A DNA stretch of 64,000 nucleotides from Drosophila persimilis. Lineage: Eukaryota; Arthropoda; Insecta; Diptera; Drosophilidae. Location of the stretch: contig NW_020825298.1 of assembly GCF_003286085.1 (NCBI RefSeq), forward strand, positions 2,604,001 through 2,668,000, in the 5' to 3' direction. The notes beneath the pieces were generated by a model, which was not told the origin of the DNA, made no database searches, and was given only the letters and a program-made list of their open reading frames with translations. Positions 10,901 through 25,300 of the stretch are shown here, piece by piece. The stretch's first letter is position 1, and each line of letters starts with the position of its first letter. Both the position numbers and the translations under genes were made by a program.

Positions 10901-13521
10901 GGCTGCATTTTTTTGCGTTCCCCCATTTTTCACTCTGGCAGAATTTATGCTGTAATTTTCTATGCCATCTTTTTCCATTTTGTTGGCAGCGAAAATTGCA
11001 CTGGGCCTTTGGCGTTGGCTAGGACGCTACAAAGTTGACAGCATCTGAAGGGAAATCTGCACAAAAAAATGATTAAATAAACATACACCATTGCTCGCCA
11101 GCTCAAAAACAACAGCCCTCGAAATATGTTGCTGAAAAATTTTAAAAATTCAATTTAAAAAATCCCCGAATTGCCAGTGAATCCAGCGGTTTTTTTTCCC
11201 TGTATAGTGTTCATAAAAACTGTGCTCGGTGGAGCTCGGGGTAGCCAAACAGTATTTATGCGTGTAGTTTTCAGTTTTATCTCCATTTCGTAGCTTTGCA
11301 TTCGCCAAACAGGAAAACAATCACTGGCAATGGTACAGAAACCATATATTAGTGTACTCAAACTCCTGGCTAATTGAAGGAGCAAAAAATTGCAGAGCAG
11401 AATCTGTTAGAGAACAGCCACTGCTATGGAAACCATATACCATTAGGGGAAATTCAAAACCAAAACATGCGAAATCTGAAATTTACGCTACATTGTGCAA
11501 ACTTTAAATGAATGCGGGAATTGTTTTATTATATCTCATTTTTGGGAAGCTTTATGATCGCAGGCGGTTTGAATATTCCGCAATTAAAATTGCACCAGGC
11601 CAACAGTCGTTATGTTGCGGAGAAGCCTCAGCTTTGCCACACAATGTGTATCCCAATTTGTGTGCATGTCGAGCGCTTTAATTGCTGCTTCGTGCCTCAA
11701 TGAAGTCCGCATTAAGTGCCCCCGAAACAGGGCTTGCAATGGAAAGCCACTGGCGCAGATAAGATATCATAAAGGGCTCTCAAGTTTTGATTCGAGCGAT
11801 GCACAAGCTATGGCTCTGGACTTTAATGCGCCTTTAAGATGTGGGCCCTGGCTGGAAGCCAAGGCCCTACCATAAGTCCAAGATGCTGGAGCATATTTTG
11901 CTGCTGTGGCAAAAAAACAATCTGCCCGGGGATAGAAACATTAGAAGGGGACGCAGAACATGGTCCTTAAGGTCCTTTCTATGGAGTGGGAGTGGCAGTG
12001 GCAGTGGCATTGCTGGGAGCCGCCTGAAAGTATGCATCACATTGTGTCGGCATCGTGCTGGCGGAGCATATGACTATGCATATTTGAAAGGCAATTTTGC
12101 CTAGTGTTCGGGTCATCGATGCAAATGCAATTTCATTCTGTTTACCAGACACTTTACACTGTCCTCTCCCTGTGGACGCAGATGGCTTTAATGATGGTAC
12201 AATTTTGCATGCACATCTTTCCCTTTTATATCCGTTTTGCGGGGCACCTGCAGCCTCCCTGCCTACCTCGTGTTAATGCACAGCTGTTGCAGTCCCGCCA
12301 AATGTTTTCAATCAATTCAGTCGCAAATTTTTCACTTCCGTATGCGTTTCCGCAAAATTTATCGATCAGCAGCCCAGGGTCGGGGAAGCCCTTTGGGGCA
12401 TTTAACCATTTTCGCACTTAAACCGCAGAAATTTTGTTAAACTTTCATTAAAAATACATGGCCTGGCAATTGTGGCAGCTGTGCTGGCATCAAAATGTCA
12501 CTGCGAGTCCCCTCCTGGAATGCCTCTGCATCCGCTGCGGCAGTCATGTGTGAAAAGGGACGCAAGGATGGCGCTGGCAATGGCAATGGCCATGGGAATG
12601 GGAATGGGTACGGTAATGGGATGGTTTCCCATTCCACCAGCATGATAGTCCGCCGGAATATCCAAACACGTTACACCAGTCTGCAATTATATATGTAAAT
12701 ACGAGTATCCACGTGTGCACGGCAGTCGCTTGAATTTGTAGACGGGTCTGAGGGTCTTAGGGTGGTCCCAAAAACCTGTCAAAACTAGAATCATATCGTC
12801 CAAGTGCTGACAGCTGAATGATGCATACTCGAAATATATCGAATAGATATTTTCTGTGGCATCAATAAAATTGGAAATATAACTGATGCAATTTGTTGTA
12901 GACAACTTTGACACTTGCTCGTGGTTTTTTATACGGATTTATCTTGGAAAATTCGTATCGTATTTCAAATCAATAAATTCCCTGCTCACAGAGACATTCT
13001 TGTGAGATAATCGATGTCTACACTATTCTACAAATGTGGAACAAAACCTGCAAACATTCTTGTAGCAAGTCATAGAGAATATGCAATTCAAAATCAATTT
13101 GTTGGCTTTGGAAGTGCTCAACCAATGTGAGGCATTTGTCAAATTGGAAGGACATTAATACCGAATCTGTCCTGCAGTCGGACATTGCTGTTGTAGGTAC
13201 TATATATCGATATAATCAACTATGAAATGAAATATGCTGCTATTCAAATGTCGATGCTACTATTACAGCTGCCCTGCCCCGACCGCATACTCGTATGCCA
13301 TTTATGCCACTGGGTTTTCCATAATTTATTTGTCCATACAATATATATAGATTCGGGTACTCAATGCCATCGGAGCTGCCATTTAATTAAGGCAAATCCG
13401 TGACCATGCCTCGGCCCCGGCCCCGGCCCCGGCATTGTGCGGGTATTCGTATCAGTGCAGTGGCATTTAATAATGTCAATTTCGGATGACTTGTGTGCGT
13501 TGATTTAGTTAATGCTACGGC
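7961..13521. other. Intergenic sequence, no supported gene
   Basis: About 5.5 kb without a convincing reading frame. It holds short repeats: GGAAC units near 8451-8480, GGCAGT units near 11990-12010, GGAATG/GGCAAT units near 12575-12620, and GGCCCC units at 13413-13433. A perfect DRE-type TATCGATA sits at 13205-13212, far from any start site seen here. Longest open frames (for example 9670-10170 on +) have no family resemblance and no splice logic. Confidence 0.55.
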
Positions 13522-13527
13522 TTTATT
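13522..13527 (-). terminator. Polyadenylation signal of the CUB-domain gene
   Basis: AATAAA on the minus strand, 20 nt after the stop codon at 13547-13549. This would give a very short 3' UTR. Confidence 0.5.
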
Positions 13528-13546
13528 TATGCCAATTTGGGTGCAT

Positions 13547-14723
13547 TTACAATTCCACTTGGAACTGCTGCTGCTGCTCCTGCGACTGCCGGACCGCGTA
13601 GGTCAGCTGGAAGCCGGTCTCGGATGCACTTGTCTGCGCATCGCTGGAGAAGTGAATGACAAATGGCGGACGTGCAACGAGCTCCCGGCCCGCCAGCCCG
13701 TTGCCGCAGTAGTAAGTGGGCTGCAGTTCTGGCTGGTTGATCACGTACGAGTTGGGTATGAGCAGATAGTCGGACACGCGTCCCGCCGTTCGCACAGTGC
13801 TGCGACAGTCCGCATCATAGCCGGGCCCGGCCCTGTCGGCGTCTGTTTTCGAGAGCTCGAAGTGTTCGATCTTGTAGCTGAGGGAAGGAAATGATTACAT
13901 AGGTAAGCGGTGACTCATCATCATTATCTTTGCATCTGCCATACCTTATCTCACTGTCTAACGCGCCCTTCACGCAGATGGAGTACCGCATGCTGGGCAT
14001 GTAGATGCCGCCGGCGAAGTTGAAGCTGACGATGCCGCCCGTCTGGCTCCTCCAGTACTGATCGCAGCCCATCGGAGCCAGCAGCTCCAGATCCGCCTGC
14101 GAAGGGGAGCGCAAGCTCTGGATGAGCTGTGCGGCTGGACCCTGGCCAGAGCCTATGCCCGTCTCTCCGCCGAAAATGGTCCTTGGCAGGAGATTACTCA
14201 TAAACGGCAGAAAGGGGCGTACTCTGGGCTGCTCTAGCGCCGACTTCGGGGCGTTGGCCACTGCCAGTGAATCGCGGGGGCACTCCAGCTGGGTGAGGGT
14301 CATCTGCCACGTGGACTGCTGCCTGGAGAGCGGCGTGGCCAGAACGAAGAGCAGCTGCAGCTCTTGACCCCGGTGGAGGGGCACGTACAGGTGCTGTCCG
14401 CTGCTGCGGCCGCAGAGGCGAAAGCGCTGAACCTGCAGAAAGTCCCCGCACTCCACTGTCCCCGTGCTGGCGTTCAGCTGCGGCTGCGGCAGCTCCAGCC
14501 GCTCGAAATCGATGCGCACTTGACACACCTGGATGCTCCATGGCGCCACCCGGTACTGGCACCTGTCCAACTCGCCCAGCTGCCCCGCTCCCGGACTGCG
14601 TATGACAATGCGTTTCTGGCGGGCGGCTGTCCCCGCATTGCACTGCGCCTGGCAGCGGACAGGTGAGACCCAAAGCAGCAGTACCAGCGACAAGGTGGTG
14701 CCACACAACCAATGGAGCTCCAT
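13547..14723 (-). CDS. Secreted CUB-domain protein
   Basis: Two exons on the minus strand: 14723-13945 and 13877-13547, joined across a 67-bp intron in phase, giving 369 residues. The start is the ATG at 14723, because it is directly followed by a signal peptide (hydrophobic stretch at about residues 8-20, ending near Cys24) and lies downstream of a TATA box; the frame extends upstream but would bury the signal peptide. Residues about 28-180 are cysteine-containing and CUB-like. The C-terminal half, about 232-360, has the insect CUB pattern: Cys, an SFNF strand, a YSICVK strand, a CRS...DYLLIP segment, YYCG, then a PFVIHFSSD...GFQLTY ending. CUB domains mediate protein or carbohydrate binding outside the cell. 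No protease or other catalytic domain is present. The specific function and orthologue are unknown to me. Confidence 0.85.
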
Positions 14724-14827
14724 TCTGTATCTGTGTTCTGTAAAATTGAAACTGCGACTGGAATGCGACGCGACGCAACGCAAAGCGATTCGATTCGATT
14801 CGATTGGGACATTTTTGCTGAGCATTG

Positions 14828-14835
14828 CTTTTATA
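14828..14835 (-). promoter_or_regulatory. TATA box of the CUB-domain gene
   Basis: TATAAAAG on the minus strand, 105-112 nt upstream of the chosen ATG. Transcription would start near 14800-14805, giving a 5' UTR of about 80 nt that contains a short CGAAT-type repeat. Confidence 0.45.
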
Positions 14836-17800
14836 TCAATTTCGGTGGGTAATTGTATCTCACGCCAGATAACTGGCATTGACACTTGCCGATAGCACAC
14901 AGAATAGAAGATGTTCGATAATGATAATGTATCTGGACCAGTGGAACCTACGTGCTATGGCCGTGGCGTCCCTGGAAATATCTGAAGTGGTTGTGAAATC
15001 CACGGAGTGGGTGTATGCTCGGGTGAATCACATTTCAGTTTGTCTTATAGACGTGTAGATGTGTGTATGAAGTGCTCACTTCTTGTGGGAATATACATCT
15101 ATGTGATGACTCATGATTATAACCGAAATTTCAGGCATTCCAATCTTACAGATACTCTTAATAGTCGGGGGTTTTTGTGCACTTGATTCTAATTAATACA
15201 CAGATCGTTCTCTTATCTTCCTATGAATAAACATAGATTATAGAACCAGTCTAGTGTTCTCTAACTCAATTGCTATCCTCCCGAAGGCTGCTGCGTTGGT
15301 TATTCTTGAACATTCCTTTCCTGCTTTGTTCGTTATCGAATGAATAATGCGCTGATAAAACATTCCAAATATGCAATGTCATCTGCCATCCTCCATCGCA
15401 TATAGCATTTGTTCATTTTAGCTTTAAGCCTTTTCTCCAAAATGGAAATTCATTGCCCAAACGTTTTATCAATAAATGCCACAAGGAAGTTTTACGCACA
15501 TTTTATGACACAGAGATACACACACGCACACAGCCGTACGAGGCGTTTATGGCAGCCTTTCACCTTTTATGAGGTCTCACGCTCCTTAACAAACACAAAC
15601 ACATGGCCACACACACACGCCACACACAGAGGAGGCGCACGATTCCCCCCTCACGCACGTAAAACAATAAAATTTGAGGCATTTATATGAGGCATACCTT
15701 TGATTGTGTTTGCAGTGGCGACAGCGGGAACCTAGCCGTGTCTGTACACACTCGTGTATCGTATATTTGTGGGTGTTAGCCGATTTGCATAATATCTTGT
15801 GGCAGGCATAGTTCGCTGGGATCCTTCTTGTAATTAAAATTAAATGGGCCTCGCTCTCTTCTTTTAAACTCGAAAAAATATTGCCGCGGTGGCGTTAAAA
15901 TTAAACAAACGACCAAATAATATTAAAATGGCATGCACACCCCGATTAACATATCAACAAGAGGCACAGGGAAAAAATACAGCGAAACTGTTTCACAGCA
16001 AATTTTCAGCTTTGCATTTTCATGGAAGAAAACTGCAACAGGAACAGCGGAGCAGCAGCAGCAGCAGCAGCACATCAACAATGCAGACCATGGAACACAT
16101 TTACGTTCAAGTTTCAAAAATTTATGGCCCAAGTACAGGCCCAGTTAACACACAAAACCATAGCCATAGCTGTAGCCATAGCCATGGAGTAAGAGCAACC
16201 TTCAAAAAAAGGAAAATATGAAAAAACTCGTGCAGCCGTCGCATAAAAATAAAACTATGTACTAATAAGCAAAAACAAGGTGGAAAAAATTGAGCAAACT
16301 AACGTCGTTAGCAGCAAGAAAAATGGGAAACGTACGGAAGGCAAAGTACGGAAAAATGTGCAAGTTTTTTTGAATAAACACGAGATGCCCTTTTGGAGTA
16401 GGAGCTTGATTGTGATACACATATTGAGTGCCTGGCATTAATAATTTATTTATAACACAGCTAAATATGCCACGAATGTAAATTAGAGTTTAATGTAGTC
16501 TCAAATTCCTGTTGAATTATTTGAGATTTTTATTGAAATTGTATAAATTAACTCTCGAAATATAGCCCCACAATTGTGCCTTATTTGATCACTTTGTACC
16601 CAAAAATGTAGCCACTTAAAACCTTTAAACAGCATACGTTGAGATTCTGAGAGCTCTTCTCGAATCTGACACACCCACTTTGCCGTGTAAGCATTCCCAG
16701 CAGACTTCATCAGCAATTTGTAATACCTACTTTCCAAGGGCATTTCACTCGCAACTCGCAACTCGCAAAAAAAACTTTTGTTGTAACCGCAGCCACAGCA
16801 GCGCTCACGTTTTTATGTCAATGTTTTGTTTTAGTTGTTGGCGGCAGTCCTGCCCATGCCCCCGGCCTGAGGCATGCCCCCTCTGGTCGCATGTCGTGCC
16901 CACTTGTACTACCTTTGAACTTATGCTGAAAACAAGAAGTGACGCCGCTCTGCCAGGGCTCTGCTTCTGGTCGAGGGGTTTGCCTTTGGCCAGGTCTGGT
17001 CTCGACTCGGCTCCGCTTTATGTGATCAACAACTTGTTTTGTTCTTGCTCAAGTTGGATGCGAAAATTGCAGGAGTGGGTTAAAAAACGACGCCAATAAA
17101 AAGTACACTGCAAGAAAAGCAGAAACGAGAGACACTTCCCGAATAGGACAGGGAGCATTGGAGCATTGGAGCGATGGAAAAGTGTGAAGGCACCTTTAGA
17201 TAATTTTCTCTGGCTTTCTTTCGTGCTACCAAATAATTCGAGAACGCCAGAGCCATACCGACCAGGACTCCCAGGCAATTGTTTGAGGTTTCGGGCTGTG
17301 TCAAGGAAAAACTTCGCCTGCGGCTCCTTTCTTAGAGTTTGTTTCTGTGGGTTTTTTGAATAACCGACCCATAAAAATAATATGGCAATGTCCTTGCCGC
17401 TTTCGCAAATTGCAATTGCATTTCTTGTGCCCCGCTTGATCGAAATTTAGTGGCTCGGGAAAGTTGTTGCCCGCTGGAAAAAGTGTGTCGCATAAAAAGC
17501 CAATTAAGTGGCATTCGATTGGTTTGCATGTGGCGCAGATTGGCGCGACTTTGGGCCGCGCTATTCCTCATACAAACGTGGACGTGGGCGGTCTGGGGCC
17601 CTGCCCTAATCATAAATACAAACAACGTTGGCGCGGCGACGACATTGCCATCTAAAATGGAAATCTACCGGTAACAAGTACATGCATATTTTCCGGCTTG
17701 TGTTGATTTTTCTTGCCAGCCTTCGCGCCGGCTTCTCCCTCCGCTCCTTCATCATGTTTGCTTATCAAGTGGAAATGCATGCAACCTGCGGGAGCTGCAA

Positions 17801-20800
17801 CAGCAATAATAATATCAAGCAAACAGCGCAGATAGACGCCCGGTAGCGGCAGCAGGCAAACGTGTTGCTCAGTTAAGAAAAACGAGTTGTTTCCGGCACT
17901 CAAACACTTCTGATTGCACTGCCAAAAAAGAAGAAAGGAGAACGAGAGCGAGAACGACAACGACAGGGAGGGCTGCACTCTTGTTGGCTGTGCTATAAAT
18001 TTAAACACAATCGCATTAAAAGAGCAACAAATATGCATAAAAGGAGGAGAGCAGCATTCGGGAAAGGATTTAGGGTGCAGCTTATTTATGTTGCCTACTT
18101 TTTGGGGCAGGCGTGAGTCCACACTGAACTTGAACTCTGTTTTGGGGCTGCAACTGCAGTCTTGGTATTCTCCATATGTGTGCACTTTGTGGCGATGGAA
18201 GCAATATTTTTGTATCCACTAATAAATTCAATTGAATGTCCCCAAAAAAGTGAATCCAATTTCAGAAACATTTTCCCTGGCTCCAGCCATTTGTATTTTT
18301 CCACTCCGATGTTGACAAGAAAACAAATGAAAAACTTCATGTAAATAAAGCAGTCACAAACAAAACTCGTTGCAGATTTTGTTGCTCTTGTAGGATTGTT
18401 TTCCTTTCGTTTGTATTTAATTTAATGCATTCTTGCCATCATCGTCATCCGCATGATCATCATTGTAATAAACTTTCAGTCAGTTGGCCATTGTTATTAC
18501 TTTTACAAAACTTTGCTCTCTCCTCTCTGTCCCTCTGTCGCTCTGTCTTTCTCTGTTCCTTCTGTTTCACTTGTTCAAGCAGTGAATGAGTGTTTTTGCA
18601 GGGTAGAAACTTCAGGCAAATTGTGAGTCAGACGGGCTTTGAGGTAATAGTTAAAGGATTTTCGTAGCCGGCTGAAATTAATGCGCCAGCCAGCAGCGGA
18701 CTCGGCTGTTTAGCCGCCATTGAGAGCCGCTCATCAGTCAAAGCAGTTTACTGGCAGTTCCAGCAGATTCAGGAGTCCTCAGGCCCGACATCTGCCAACC
18801 TCTTGGGCTTATTTATGTGCGTCGACTGCAGCAGCCATGAATTGACTTTGTGACTTTATAGTAGGGCGCTACGCTGACGATTTCCCCTTAGCCACTCTCC
18901 CTCCCTGTGAGCCGTCAGGCACGTCCTATTCCATAATGTGCATGGAAAATCCATCCTCCAGTCATGCCGTCCCTCCGACTGTGTGTCAATGACAGCCACA
19001 ACGACGTTGTTGTTTGTCCCAGTCTGCCACATGATGCACTTGCCAGGCGGGGCACAATGTGTCTTTTGATTTCCGCAGACTGAAAGCCATCCGCAAGCCG
19101 CAAGATTGAGGATGATTTGAAAGCAATACACACTGCCAGCTGGCAAGGGCCAAAAAGAGCAAATGTTTCCAGCTTCCTAGGGCAGGGAAACATGGTGGGA
19201 ATGCTGGAGGAGAGGAGCATTTGAGAAAGTTCATGTGGAAGGGATTTGCATGTGATTGGAACACAATAAGTCTACCTCAAAGTTGAAACAAAGACGTTAT
19301 GAGAATAAAGCATATGAAAGCTCTGTCGGAAAATGCTTTCGAATAGGTCAAATGCTATGCCAAACCTTTCTACGAAAGAAAAACCTTTTCTTAAGTAAAA
19401 AATGGGAAAATTAAACGCCGCTTAACTGTTATGTCCAATTACTTGTCCACCAATGCCTTCACATGACAATTGGCTATAGAATAAGCCCAGTTTTGAATTA
19501 TGCTAATTCCACTTGAACTGTAAAGCCACCCTTGCAACCTGTCCCCGCTGTGCAGCTAATGAATTGAATATGAATTGCCGTGCCAATATCCACAATAGTC
19601 AACTGACACACACGTCGTATGCGTAATGTGTGCATAGGAATATTTCCCAAAATATTTTGCTATATATGTAAATTCCGTCTCTAACTATGCTAATTCATGC
19701 ACAACAGCTGCCGTGTTGACTTCTGGAGGCCATTTATTAATCGGAAAATCTTGTAATTTCTATTTAAATATGCAGATGTCATGGCTAATTGATTTTCCAA
19801 AAGTTGCACAATAGTTCAACCTCCAGTTGCAGCTAGAAAATTGTCAATAATTTAAGATTCACCCTGGCACATGGTATTTGCGGATACTTGATATTGCTTG
19901 GATTGCGTTTTTATGTTTATTTGTCTGCACGTAAGGCACATAAAGTTGCTGGGAAGCCAGATCGCAGGACACCACACGGCGTATACTTAATACACACGTA
20001 TGCAATGCGTGACCGATGCAAGGTTGCAGCACTCCGAGGCTCCGAGGATGCGCCACTCCGCAAAAGAAATCAACTTAAAATGTGCAAATTGTTTATCCTT
20101 CGACCCCTCTGCGGGCGAACAAACAAACAAACATACTCGTCTGGCTGTGGGAGGACTGAATGCTGGAGATCTGGAGGACTGGAGGCTGGATCGGGTTAAA
20201 GTATGTGCCGGACATTGAATAAGATTAATGAAGGTTTTGCTTTTGGTATTTCTCTCCTTTTTTAATGTTTGGTTTCTGGTCGGCCGCCTGCTGCGGTAAC
20301 GTGGCTCTGCCACAGGACGGCTGTTCCTGCTCCGGCGGCTCCTCTCCTGCTGCTAAAATATTTTTGCACTCGGCTTTCGCTTGTTCTGGGCTGTTCTGTC
20401 CTGTTCTTCGGCTGCTGTTGCTGCTGTAAACGAAAAACATATTTCAATGATGCATACTCGTACACCCTGTCCAAACAACACGGAGCAGGCGTTGCCCTCT
20501 CCCTTCCCTGGTGGTATTCCCCGGCAAACAATAAACTGACCCAACAACAAGTCGTAACCAGCACCAGAGCTGGAGCGGGAGCGGGAGCAGGAGCCGGAGC
20601 CAGAAGAAGGAGACGAAGCTTCAAACCGCACACAACTGTCAGAGACATGTTGCGAAATGTGACAATTTTATTGGTCTGTCAGGGAATAATATCAAAAATT
20701 GAATTGGCAATGGAATGAAAAGTGTGAAATTTAATTTTAACGAAAGACAAACCATTTTATTGGTATTAAATTATATCCCAGGGCCAACCACTTGCCAATC

Positions 20801-22000
20801 TTCGGTTGAAGTTAGCCTTGACCTCGGCTTAAAGTCTCAGATTTGAAGGCTAAAGAAATTGTTGCACTGAAAAGGACTGCTCTCAAATGCATATAAATGC
20901 TGTTTTCATTTACCTCTCAGTTCCATTAACTAGCAAATCAAATAACACTTAGATTTCTGCAACTTCTATCAAGCATCTCCTCTGCACACACCTGCAACTA
21001 ATTTAATTATAATTGTAAACCAACTTGGATAACTTTTTATCTCTTCACTGACCACTCTTCTGCGGGCATAACATTTTTGCAATTTTACTAAAATTATTCC
21101 CGCAAAAAGGAAAAAAAAAACCCATAGAACCGTAGAGCTGTGAAGTAAGTAAAACTCCAGACATATTTAATTATGAATGCAGCAAAACTTTCAAAGAGCA
21201 GACAGAGAGAAATGGAAGACAATGTGGAAAAAAGTTAGCCATTAAGTACGCGTAATCAGCACTGAGCCACGGCTCCATTTCTACTAAATTATCTTCTCAA
21301 ATTGCAATTTAATGAGCTCATTGACAGGTGCAACGCAGCAAAAAGTGGATAAAGTTTTCCAGTATATGCTGGACTAAATTTAGTAGCTAAATAGAAGTAG
21401 TAATCATCAGCTTTAAGCAGAAATTTTCGCATACGCTTATTCCCTGCAGCAATACTTCAACACTCGGGTTCTTTTTTTTTGTTTGTGTGTTTTGCGGTGG
21501 GTTGGCAGGATTCCATTTTTAATTAACCGCCAGAGAGCGCAGACCAGAAACCGGGGACCAGGGACCAGGGACCAGGGACCAGAGCTGTTGCCCCACGGAG
21601 ACCTGCCTGTCAGTTTACCTGAATGTAACGTTATGTTGACATTTGCCACCGTTATGCGCCAGTCTGAATATAACGTGGCAGGAACGGTGTGGCACGGGCT
21701 CTGTGTCGTATGAGCACACCTGACAGCTGTTGCTCGAGTAGTTTTTAAGTAGCTGCTAATGAGTCGGCAGCTTGTGGCGGCAGCCAAGTTTCAAGAGACC
21801 ATTTTCTTACACATGTGCGGGCCGCTCCGATGAATTTCTGCAGCAGTTGATAAAGTTAAATCGCAGCACCGCAATTTCTGGCAATATTTTTTGCCCTTCA
21901 CTGAAATTTTATGTGTACCACCAAACGGGATAAAAGGATACAGTCTGCCCGAATTTTCTCATATTTGAATATGCTTTTTGCACAACCTTGTTACCCTTCT
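14836..22000. other. Gene-poor noncoding stretch
   Basis: About 7 kb with no supported gene. It contains CA-rich sequence at 15520-15640, an AGC run near 16052-16071, GGAGC-type units near 20570-20602 and four GGGACCA units near 21554-21581. Apparent reading frames over these repeats are low-complexity artefacts. The sequence may be intergenic or lie in a very large intron; I cannot tell which. Confidence 0.5.
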
Positions 22001-22004
22001 ATGG

Positions 22005-22320
22005 CCTCACGGAGGGTATTATGGTCAGTTGTTTCGCGAAGCTATCGAGTACCAATTTGGGTTTGTATATATATACGTCAAGAAAGGATCAAACTATTAT
22101 ATACCTAACATACATAACCGTAACTATATATTTTATATAAAATATAATAGTAGATCGTCTCACTATAGCCCTCAGGTGCCATGAAACCTTGGACCTTCTA
22201 GGGTACTCCAAGCTTCGTATGCCGCTTTTACTTCTGGTTTCTTCTGAACCGCGAATGCACACACCATAGCACCATAGCGGAGCGACTACCCCGCGGGGAT
22301 GCGCGGCCAAGAACAATGGC
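22005..22320 (+). repeat. Probable decayed dispersed repeat
   Basis: The block starts with TACCCTTCTATGG...GGAGGGTATTATGGTCAG and continues to a TATATATATAC...AAAGGATCAAAC segment. This order of motifs resembles a repeat often seen in Drosophila noncoding DNA (ACCCTT..., AGAGGGTATTATA..., TATATATATTCTTGATCA). I recognise it from memory and cannot name the family. Its 3' end is uncertain. Confidence 0.3.
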
Positions 22321-25300
22321 TAACAATGTTACGCATACGACATGGGGAACGGTGCTGGCTCCGGACCCCCGTTGAGGTTGGGGGCTTGGTCCATCGAAGC
22401 GAAATCTGTTTTAAATGGAAGTGTTCGCGCACAATTATGTAACATCATCAGAGGGGGAAAAGCGCTGCATAAACCGATTCCTTCCTTGGCCTTGTCTTCA
22501 TTTACTTTTTGCATTTTGGCGTTAAATTAAAACAACTAAAGCGAGTTTATGACATAAATACGACTAGCATAAAAAGAAGCAGAAGGAAATGAGAAAAAAA
22601 AAGAGAAAACGAAATACAAAATACAGTTTTCACCGTATAAATTTACGCTAAACTGGGGATTTGAAATGGATTTTCTAAGGCTGAGGCAACAATGGCAGAC
22701 TCGACATAATCGCCATGAATGAAAGCGCAGCATCATCGACTACAGCACCGAGGCGAGGCGTCGGAGGCGACAGCGGCTCCTGGAGACTGACAGGAGACAG
22801 CAGACTGGAGACAGGAGGCTGATGGGCATGACAGGCGGAACAAACGAGTATATGGAAAGGCGAATCTACAGCTGATGCTGCAGCCCAAGGCATAGTTTAC
22901 GCAGGGCTCCGGGCACTCGATACACTCGTACTACGAGTATATTTGCTTGGCGCCACCTCAGACTGGGGGCTGTAGTAGCGTTATAAATCGCATTAAGTGG
23001 ATCATACTTTGCATATGAAGTGCCCGACCAACCCACGCGGCAACCGACCGGCTGGAGGACTAACGGACTGACGGACTGACTGACGACCCAGTTTAAGCCA
23101 CCGTGCAAGAAGCAAAAGATAAAAAGAAAGCACTTTACCATAACAATGAACCCCGACACCAGCGCCAACCCCAGCCCGAATACGTTCCAGCATCAGCGCC
23201 AACGCAATCAAAATTCAAAAGTTTCATTTGCAGGTAAATGTTGGATTTAGTTGGGGTGGGGGGGGCAGGGGGGATTTTTACCACTCCGGCACCTCGTCCC
23301 GGTGCTCGTCCCGGTCCTCGTCCTTGCCGTTTTATGTTGTCAATTGTTTGGCAGCGCATGATGAATGATGCCGATAGCGTGCCACGATGATAGCGAAAAT
23401 TTGTAGCCGCATTAACTCTGGCACCGTGAAGTTTTCTCGGGTCCTGGGCAAAGGTCAACACGGGCTGGCCCAGAGATCTTAATGGGAACGGGAATGGGAA
23501 TGCTAACTAGAGCATAGTTGTAAATTATGCGGAGAAACTTCCTGGGAAAGCTTTCGCTCTATTATGAGTGATTGAAAATACATTCTCGTTTTCCCAGAAT
23601 GGATGAAACCCATTTTTAAGAAATCTTTATACCACTTCGAAATTGGCAAGATAAAGTGAATGGCAGTTGAAAGAATTTAACGAATTTGAAAGGCACCATT
23701 TCATAGTTCAGCGAAATCTGAAAAATTTAGAACATTTTATGTTTTATTTAACGGTCTATGCAAATCGGGAATATCCATTTTCGACCGGGTCTAGACATTC
23801 TTAAAACCAACTTTATCGATAAACACAAAATATTCACTCATAAACTTCGATTCTCATAAATATGAATCTCTTTCAAAGGAGACGGCGACGTGCCTCACGC
23901 CTACCCAAAAAAGCCTCCCCGAATCTTGCTATAAATAGCCCAGACAATTATCATAAATATACAACTGCAGAAACCAGCCAGAATAGTCCAATTAAGACGG
24001 TTCTTCTACACAATCACAAGTAGAAAATACATAAAGAAATGGTATTGTTTTGCCGCTTTATTAATGAATAATTAATATGAAAGGCAGTACGAGTTTTTGT
24101 TTGGTCTTCGATGTTAATTGAAATGAGCGTTTAAAAAAACAATAAATACACGAAAAGTCCTGCCAGAGAAGCAGTCTGCATACAAAAATGAAAATTATAC
24201 AGCTACGGGAGCAGGACAATGGCTCAGCTCCGAGAGGGGAGTGAGAATGAGGTCCTTGGCTGGGACGACGGCCAATAAGGGCAATGTGATTGCCTTAAGG
24301 AGCTTCCCACTGGCAACGCTTACAAATGCCATTACACGACAAAAGACTCGACTCGACTCCCCGAGTGTCCTTATCGGCAATCGCATAAATCTCGTCCTTG
24401 GAGAGTTGTTACCGGTTCACAAGGCGGGCCGGAGCGGGCGGAGTGGGGCGGTGTTGCCACCTAGTTGCAAATTGTACGCAAGGGTTTCCTTAAAGCAATT
24501 ATGATATCAAGCCTGAGCACTTTTCTTTAGTTGTTGCTTTTTATGGACTCGCACTCGGACTCGGACTCGGACATGGACTTGTTTTCGGACATTTGTGCTG
24601 ACTCTCTGCATCGTGGCTGCGTGACTTTTATTGGACTTTGTTCGGTTTCTTTTCGCATTCTGGTGAAAGTTTTTTGGCTCTTGTTTATGGCATTTATCGT
24701 GCTATTTATTCAGCTTGCTGTGCCCTTTGTTTCACGATTCGCCGCTCCCAAGTACGGCCGTCTAGTCTCCTGCGAAGCCATCGCATATCCCGCAGCGTTT
24801 CCTTGGCGCGGCGGGCTCTTATCTAAACGATTGCCTGTGGAGTGATTATGAGTGTTTGAGGTTGTTAGCATAATTGACGCCCCGTGCCCGCTTAGCCGGA
24901 GAAAAGCAAGAAAAAAGATACAGAGAATAAAGTTACGCTCAATGAGCAGACAATGAATAATAATCAAGTGCTATTTGGTAACATTTTCATGCTAATAATG
25001 GCACCAGGATTGGCATGGAATGGGATAAGCTTCGTACGAAGAATATTGTCTTTTTTGCTTGGGAAACTAAAGAGAGACGTTCTGTCATTGCTCGACCACT
25101 CATCACAGGATTAGCCTTGACCTCAGTTCAATCTAATCAATTTCCCCGTCTATAAATTCTCTCAACTTTCGAGTAAACATTTTGCTAAAAGAAAATCTAT
25201 GTTTATATCCAACAAATGTGGTAAATCAATTCCAGGCATAAATAACACACGACTCTGATTTTCAATGCCATTTCAAAAATGTATTAGTTCTGCTCATTGA

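Noticed and set aside
13205-13212. Perfect DRE (TATCGATA)
   Set aside because: A single site more than 1.5 kb from any start site seen, so no promoter can be assigned.
20262-20718. Overlapping open frames on both strands
   Set aside because: Produced by the GGAGCG/GGAGCC repeat near 20570; low complexity.
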